A stretch of 7,799 nucleotides of DNA, taken from DATJSN01 sp035504095. Its GTDB lineage: Bacteria > Planctomycetota > Phycisphaerae > WQYP01. Each line of letters starts with the position of its first letter. Within the stretch, counting starts at the first letter, position 1. Under the pieces are notes generated by a model that saw nothing but the letters and a program-made list of their open reading frames with translations, was not told the origin of the DNA and searched no databases. Shown here in pieces: positions 6,399 through 7,799 of the stretch. Where the stretch lies: the NCBI GenBank assembly GCA_035504095.1, contig DATJSN010000003.1:1-7799 (forward strand). Direction: 5' to 3'. The position numbers were made by a program, and so were the translations under genes.

Positions 6399-6536
6399 AA
6401 AAAAGCCAGATTTGGGTAGTGGGCTGATTTGAATCGGGCGTTTATTCTGGTTAGCAGTAACGGTAACAAAAGCCCCTCTGGCGTATCAAAAACGAGGTTT
6501 GTGTTACCGTTACTGGTGTTACCGAATACCCAAACC
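6399..6536 (-). promoter_or_regulatory. Candidate structured leader of the importer operon
   Basis: Read on the - strand, a 10-nt arm at 6536-6527 is complementary (one G-U) to 6418-6409, and this helix would enclose the large hairpin at 6455-6515. The 3' arm also fills almost all of the 11-nt loop of a short stem 6425-6404 (AGCCA/TGGCT with one bulged C). Six T follow the stem on the - strand (6404-6399), which gives a weak terminator shape ahead of the ribosome binding site at 6366-6361. The two folds look mutually exclusive, as in attenuators or riboswitches. I recognise no known riboswitch class, and no purine-riboswitch core is visible. A mobile repeat inserted in the leader is the main alternative. 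Confidence 0.35.
6455..6515. repeat. Strong inverted repeat, 14-bp perfect arms
   Basis: CAGTAACGGTAACA (6455-6468) and its exact reverse complement (6502-6515) form the arms. Pairing can continue inward through AA/TT and CC/GG with a few mismatches, leaving a loop near TGGCGTATCAAAAAC (6479-6493). An extra GTGTTACCG at 6517-6524 offers a slipped pairing with CGGTAACA (6461-6468). There is no T-run on either side, so it is not a simple terminator. The GTAACA words resemble the GYNACA hexamers of the repeats at 141-316 and 486-663. Confidence 0.75.
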
Positions 6537-6638
6537 GCGCACTGTTGTGCATGGAGGACTTGATTACCGCCAATGAGATTGCCCGGCAGAATGGACAACA
6601 GAATAGAGGACGTTGGAATATCAGTTTCGTCGAGATAA

Positions 6639-6718
6639 CGTAGTGTCGTTGTTTCGTTGTTTCGTAGTGTCGTAGTGATAAAATTCTCTCTGAAAACTGA
6701 ATACGGTATACTGAAAAC
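6639..6718 (+). repeat. Compound short-tandem repeat, copy 3
   Basis: Five contiguous 8-bp units occupy 6639-6678: CGTAGTGT, CGTTGTTT twice, CGTAGTGT, CGTAGTGA. An A-rich spacer and CTCTCTG follow, and then two CTGAAAAC words (6690-6697 and 6711-6718) around TGAATACGGTATA. The 8-bp module and spacer match those at 393-425 and 1562-1585, but the CTCTGTG module is replaced after its first bases. The rest of 6535-6855 contains no gene I can support. Confidence 0.65.
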
Positions 6719-6855
6719 GCGAGGTCAAGCCGCGCGGCAACAATTCGCTGCAGATCGTATGGATAAATAATCAATCCGGAGTGACCGCATTCGGGCAAAA
6801 TTTAGGTCTTAAAATTGAAAGTACCATAAAACTTCTTTGGCAAGGACCATAATTT

Positions 6856-7524
6856 ATGAGGTTGGATCAGGCCGACAAAATTCTTGATCGTTTTATTGGG
6901 GACTTACTTACGCCATTGGGCTTCAAGCGTATTGAATGCCTTATCTACGCACGCCCATGGAATGAAGCTACAGTTTGGATTACTTTTCCGAGCCACTCAG
7001 TTATTAGTTATATCGCATTTAGTTGCAGGGTGGTCATTTTTTTTGATTCCTTGTCGCGCTGGCTCAGTGAAAATCCATCAGAAAAGGTTCCGGCGGCGGG
7101 AATACCCATTCATCTCTTGCGTCCGAGTACGGATTATGTCGAATGGGAGTTTGTTCGGACAAGCGACCTTGAAGGGTTAAAGGATTCGATAATGTCTGAT
7201 CTGAAAAATTATGCCTTTCCCTTTGCCGAAAAATATACGCATCTATCAGAAATTAAAATAGCTCTCGAATCTTTTCCAAAAACCAAAGATTGGCTTGCTT
7301 TTAGCCAGGAGGAACGACATAGATTTCTTCAAAATAATCGATTTTTATATAGCCTAGACGCCGACCAACAAGTATGCCTTCGAGCTGCAATACGGCTGAT
7401 TGAAGGAGATAAAGCCGGTGCATTGAAAATTGTCGACGATACGTTGTTAGAACGTAAAGACGCTTTACCTAAACGGCGATATCGAATTGAGGAGTTCCGA
7501 AAGCGAATTCAGGATGCTGGCTGA
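6856..7524 (+). CDS. Hypothetical protein, possible immunity protein
   Basis: A 222-aa soluble protein that I do not assign to a family with confidence. The N-terminal part (LDRFIGDLLTPLGFKRI, then YARPW at 31-35, then beta-rich WITF and YIAF strands) has the shape of DUF4304-like proteins that occur among toxin-immunity clusters. The C-terminal part (about 165-220) is helical and charged, with a TPR-like stretch AAIRLIEGDKAGALKIVDD (177-195). There is no signal peptide or membrane segment. ATG 6856 has AAGGA (6842-6846) 9 nt upstream. Base composition is clearly more AT-rich than the importer operon, which fits recent transfer. It lies directly before a Hint-domain fragment in the same orientation, so an immunity role in a polymorphic toxin locus is a reasonable guess from context only. 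Confidence 0.7.
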   Translation: MRLDQADKILDRFIGDLLTPLGFKRIECLIYARPWNEATVWITFPSHSVISYIAFSCRVVIFFDSLSRWLSENPSEKVPAAGIPIHLLRPSTDYVEWEFVRTSDLEGLKDSIMSDLKNYAFPFAEKYTHLSEIKIALESFPKTKDWLAFSQEERHRFLQNNRFLYSLDADQQVCLRAAIRLIEGDKAGALKIVDDTLLERKDALPKRRYRIEEFRKRIQDAG

Positions 7525-7714
7525 CTTTAAAAATGCTTGTAGTGAAGTAAACGTGCAACTCGCCGATGGCCAAACGGGAACGATTGATACAACGGACAGC
7601 CATCCATTCTATGTAGAAGGCGAAGGCTGGGTCGGGGTAGAGAGTTTACAATATGGAGATCAGCTTGAGTCGCTGGACGGTCAGGTGGAGACGGTGTTGG
7701 GAAATGTATATTAA
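7514..7714 (+). pseudogene. Truncated Hint-domain fragment of a polymorphic toxin
   Basis: The frame encodes up to 66 aa from ATG 7514, overlapping the end of the preceding gene. From about residue 12 it reads like the middle of a pretoxin/Rhs-type Hint (intein-like) domain: VQLADGQTGTIDTTD, then the block-B histidine motif HPFYVEGEGWV (30-40), then LQYGDQLESLDGQVETV (45-61). It stops at GNVY. A complete Hint domain needs an upstream block with the nucleophilic cysteine and a downstream block with the terminal His, and neither is in this frame. No toxin domain follows. It is best read as a remnant or unexpressed orphan cassette of a polymorphic toxin, not a working protein. No convincing ribosome binding site or start is apparent for the Hint part. 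Confidence 0.6.
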
Positions 7715-7717
7715 ATT

Positions 7718-7799
7718 ATGAAACGTGAAGAATTAATTAGAGAAGTTAACGAACTTATTTTGGAGATCGAATCGCCATTATCACAGGCCGAATTAGCTA
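7718..7799 (+). CDS. 5' part of a small gene, cut by the window end
   Basis: From ATG 7718 there is an open frame of 27 codons to the edge, beginning MKREELIREVNELILEIESP and continuing LSQAELA. The peptide is charged and looks helical, with no signal peptide. It starts 3 nt after the stop of the Hint fragment, the place where the cognate immunity gene of a Hint-linked toxin usually sits. The ribosome binding site is poor, which leaves the start uncertain. The family cannot be named from 27 residues. Confidence 0.45.
   Translation, partial: MKREELIREVNELILEIESPLSQAELA

Noticed and set aside
6338..6798. Two - strand frames (6338-6598 and 6451-6798) in the leader and repeat region
   Set aside because: They translate the inverted repeat and the 8-bp tandem units; there is no family resemblance and no convincing ribosome binding site.

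Overview
The window looks like a piece of an environmental Gram-negative chromosome whose intergenic DNA is rich in repeats. The evidence for Gram-negative is the solute-binding protein: it has an ordinary Sec signal peptide and no lipoprotein cysteine, so a free periplasmic protein is likely. The mix of a DUF433/DUF5615 toxin-antitoxin pair, a Hint-type toxin remnant and CTCTGTG-type intergenic repeats reminds me of PVC-group (Planctomycetota/Verrucomicrobiota) or deltaproteobacterial genomes. There is no rRNA or housekeeping gene to settle this, so the taxonomic guess is weak.

Layout. Positions 1-808 hold no convincing gene. They contain a GC-rich hairpin segment (1-140), two diverged copies of a roughly 175-bp palindromically organised repeat (141-316 and 486-663) and, between them, a compound short-tandem repeat (371-454). 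Positions 809-1453 on the + strand carry a DUF433 antitoxin and a DUF5615 PIN-like toxin. Positions 1454-1645 are a convergent gap filled by a second compound repeat. Positions 6351 down to 1646 on the - strand form one tight four-gene ABC importer operon of the BMP/nucleoside type: binding protein, double ATPase, permease, permease. The gaps between its genes are 21 nt, 0 nt and a 4-nt overlap. The first gene is preceded by a long, repeat-rich leader (about 6399-6536) that can fold into two competing structures and may regulate the operon.

Positions 6535-6855 have no clear gene but hold a third compound repeat with five 8-bp units. The right end (6856-7799, + strand) is visibly more AT-rich. 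It holds a 222-aa protein of unknown function, a fragment of a Hint autoprocessing domain that has lost both its N-terminal cysteine block and its C-terminal block, and the start of another small gene 3 nt later. That arrangement looks like the decaying immunity/orphan-cassette tail of a polymorphic toxin locus.

How the genes work together: the four importer proteins should form one complex. The periplasmic binder delivers a ligand (nucleosides are the best-known substrates of the family) to a heterodimeric permease driven by the two-domain ATPase. The toxin-antitoxin pair and the polymorphic-toxin remnant are accessory cargo on either side. The best candidates for something undescribed are the exactly symmetric GTGACA array near 221, its covarying relative near 567, and the bistable leader of the importer operon.
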